A DNA stretch of 33,649 bases from Gryganskiella cystojenkinii (Eukaryota > Mortierellomycota > Mortierellomycetes > Mortierellales > Mortierellaceae), in assembly GCA_015852425.1 (NCBI GenBank), contig JAAAIG010000331.1, positions 1 to 33,649 on the forward strand, given 5' to 3'. The notes beneath the pieces are model-generated. The model did not search any database. It saw only the letters and a program-made list of their open reading frames with translations, and was not told where the DNA came from. Both the position numbers and the translations under genes were made by a program. Below, piece after piece: positions 30,901 to 33,649 of the stretch; position 1 is the stretch's first letter; each line of letters opens with the position of its first letter.

Positions 30901-33649
30901 AGCAACAACAACGGCCCAAGGAGAAACGCGTCTCGATCCCCGTGGTTCAACCCAAATCGGACGCGCGCGTGATAAATAATACCAAACAAGCTGCTGGCAG
31001 CCAACAACAACAAAGTCCTTCTCCCTCTGTCGCCGACCTTCCTGCAAACGATCGGCTCACGAATGTCATCCCTGCGACACCCCCATTGACACCAACAGCG
31101 TCGATTGATGGCAAAGACGCGCCATCGGACTCGGATGTGGCTCAATCCTCTCAACAAACGTCCTTCTTTAAGGCGGCCGCTGCATTGACTAAGAGCACGG
31201 AAACCATGAAGTCGAACGAATCCAGTGATGCGACCACGGAGGATACTGACAATGCCACCACTGACAGCAACAGGTCCAAGTCGCCCTCTGGACGACCAAG
31301 CTCAATCCTCTCGGCTTCCGTGGGTATGCCCTCGGCCATGATGGAGGCGCGTCGTCACAGCGGTATGTTGTTGAACCGGAACGGGCCCTCCACTTTTGCC
31401 CCTCGACACAGTCATGTGGTTCCCATCAGGGGTAACCCCAACGTCTCGTTACAGTCCCTAACACGACCTTCGGGACCCAACGGGACCATGACCATGACAC
31501 CCTTGGCGATAAAGAGACATTCGACCGCGCCTAGTTTGGATTCGAACCGGTCAACGAGTTTTACGCCACTTATGATCTTGCCCCATCGTCACTCTGAGAC
31601 TGCACGCAAGGCTCTGGCTATGTTCAAGGTCCTGGCTGCCAGCCCCGAAGATCGCTGGAGAGCCATTTCGAGTGAGAACGGGTTCAAAGCCTATTCTCGC
31701 ATGATCTCGGGCGCCGGTCTGCCCATGCTGAGAAGTGAAGGCACAATCACAGGAGGCTGGACTGTGGAACAGATCAATGCTGTGATTGAGTCTGCGGGTT
31801 GTCGACAGATCTGGGACGAACGATTTGATAACCTGTCGATCGCCGAGACGTTTAACCATAACGAGTATTTGTTCCATATTACCCTCAAAGGTGTTGGATC
31901 CCTCACGTAAGTACCTATTGTCGTGGTTGATAATTTTAATTATGTCCGCGTATATCAGGTCCAAGATCTCACTCTGAATTTTTTTATTTGCTTTGGAATT
32001 GATCTAGTGGACGCGATTTGGCAGGCGTGACCATCATTGACCGTGACCCTCAGACGTCTGCGCTCTACAACGTCTCAACCTCGGTCTTGGATCCTACTAT
32101 TCCTGAAGATCCCGGTCGTATCCGCGCCTTGCTCGAACTCTCTGGTTGGTCTCTGCGGCCTACCTTTGACGGACAGGGTAATACTGTCTCTGTTAACGTG
32201 ACTTTTGTGGTCCAGATTGATATCCGTGGTACTCTTCCTTATTCGGTGGTCAAGTCCATGACCTCGTCTATGACAATGGCTGTCTCAAGGCTGAATGTGT
32301 TCATCAACAAGTCGGGTTACCCACCATTTTCCTCACACATCTCGGGTACGCGTCTCTTGGACACATTCGATCCTCGGAATGGATTTTATGAGCTCTGTTA
32401 CAAGGCCTCCCCAGGATGGACCGAGGTCCGTGTAGGTCGTAAAGTCTACAAGGATGGGTATGATTTCTTTATCAAGCCGGACGATCCATCTGTCAGAGTC
32501 GAGCTCGCACCGGATTTCGGAGGTGTTCGTGTTTGGACCACCTTGGATCATGAGGGTCAGAGTATTGTTGCCCAGGTTTCGAGAAAGGGTCATCATTTGA
32601 TGGAGGTTGCCGCTGCCGCCGCTGCTGCCTCGGCACCGATCACCACGGCTGATACCAAAGAAAAGAAGGTTTCCGAGACTAAGATTGTTGCCGAGAAGGC
32701 GACATCTGTATCTTCAAAAGCTGAAATTGTCGACCACGAGCAGCAGGCAACGCGCTTTAAGGATGGCAATGATATCGAGGAAAGTGAGATCAAGGTGGTG
32801 GCAAGAAGTTCAGGTACGAGCATCACAAGTCGTAAGCGCCGAAGCGCCAGTTATTCTATTTTGAGCTCTCTGGGCTCCGCAGCTGCCACTGGCACCTCTC
32901 CCACGCAGTCGACTCACAACGGTCGTCCTGAGTCTCAGGGATCAGAGCGAAGCCGGTCTTCACGTGGTCGTAGCTCTCGTCCTTTGGTTCAATTACCCGC
33001 AGGAACACCCCCACCACCATTACCTCATCGATCAAGTTCGTTGAGTCGGTACTCGATCCCATTGTCGCCTTACATGGCTGGCGCAGATGCTCCTCCATTG
33101 CCTATCAACACAAGTGGAATCAGAACCAGCTCGGTCTCGGTAATGGAACCCCTGGGTTCCACTGCATCTTCGCCTGTGAGTAAACAATCGTCGTCGACCT
33201 CCACGAGGCCTTCGGCGATCAACACTGCTGTTGCATCAGCCTCCAATACTGGACCAGAGTCGCCCATGTGTAGTCCTACCTTAGGGCCCTTCCACATTCC
33301 TCACCAACCCGTGATCTCTACCAGTGCTGCTGCCGCAGCCTCTGCCTCCTCTGCTGTGACTACTGCTGCTGCTGCTGCTACCGCCACCACCATCCCCGCG
33401 TCTCGTCCTGTTTCTCAGATGGAGAGCATTACCACGGTTCTGTCTGAGAGTGAACCACCAGCGACACCTATTGTCACGGATATTGCGCGTCCTGGCGCTA
33501 TCAAGTCAGAACCAATTTCAATCTCGACTGCTTCTGCTGTTCCAGTGAGAACCTCATCTTTGATGAAGTATGACAAGCGCAAGGATCTGGCTCAAGTGTC
33601 AACTTATGCCAATTCCATCAGTACCGCGACTTCACCCGCAGGATCGCCA
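27985..33649 (+). CDS. Twin START-domain lipid-binding protein, 3' end outside window
   Basis: Exons 27985-28625, 29442-29531, 29891-31906 and 32008-33649 (open at the edge) are joined in phase: 1463 residues so far. After a Gln/Thr/His-rich leader, START 1 (about 135-330) has EYHLEQAVQAIEILKEA, then KLWDDWYDEL, TRDVSMVERTE and an IQPLPSNPPITKITYV strand pattern. Roughly 480 residues of Ser/Thr/Gln-rich, probably disordered linker follow. START 2 (about 810-1020) has WDERFDNLSIAETFNHNEYL, LTGRDLAGVTIIDRD, IPEDPGRIRALLELSGW and VQIDIRGTLPYSVVKSM. A beta-rich segment (ASPGWTEVRVGRKVYKDGYD onward), an Ala run and a long Ser/Pro-rich tail continue. START domains form a hydrophobic pocket for sterols, phospholipids or ceramides; the ligand here is unknown. 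No membrane helix is evident. The frame is open back to 27757 without an ATG, so the true start is uncertain. Confidence 0.85.

Overview
This window is nuclear DNA of a filamentous fungus. Genes are intron-bearing, with GTRAGT-type donors and short introns (mostly 87-202 nt). Poly-A and poly-T runs fill the introns and spacers, and promoters are CT-rich. The protein set (an F-box/LRR-type protein, Listerin, Bud23, a class-3 lipase, a GPATCH4-like protein, Oxa1 and a twin-START protein) fits an early-diverging fungus. My inference, not proven here, is Mucoromycota, most likely the Mortierella group. I rebuilt the gene models by joining exons at splice sites where reading phase and family similarity agree.

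Layout: (1) 216-1043 (-) is a decayed F-box/LRR-type gene copy, head-to-head with an intact relative at 1464-3644 (+). (2) 3.9-4.3 kb (-) holds a frameshifted relic that looks like a retrotransposon Gag; the rest of 3.6-5.3 kb has no gene I can defend. (3) 5323-11719 (-) is LTN1 (Listerin), nine exons, about 1847 aa. It shares a 450-bp divergent promoter with BUD23 (12170-13460, +, four exons, 284 aa). (4) 13956-15835 (-) is a divergent mitochondrial carrier with an insertion of about 215 residues in its third repeat. (5) 15.8-18.4 kb is a long spacer. (6) 18406-21722 (+) is a membrane-anchored class-3 (diacylglycerol-lipase-like) lipase, convergent with a GPATCH4/Tma23-like G-patch protein (21900-23092, -). 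That gene in turn shares a 289-bp divergent promoter with OXA1 (23382-25184, +), which uses a 19-nt microexon. (7) 25.2-28.0 kb is a spacer plus a CT-rich leader. (8) 27985 to the window end (+) is a protein with two START lipid-binding domains, cut by the window edge.

Four genes concern ribosomes or nascent chains: LTN1 clears stalled chains from 60S subunits, BUD23 methylates 18S rRNA, the GPATCH4-like protein is a probable nucleolar biogenesis factor, and OXA1 inserts mitochondrial translation products. Three others (carrier, lipase, START protein) concern membranes and lipids. I see no biosynthetic cluster, CRISPR array, rRNA or tRNA gene. The less ordinary content is the inverted F-box relic, the Gag-like relic, the carrier insertion, the OXA1 microexon with two possible presequences, and the ambiguous start of the START gene.
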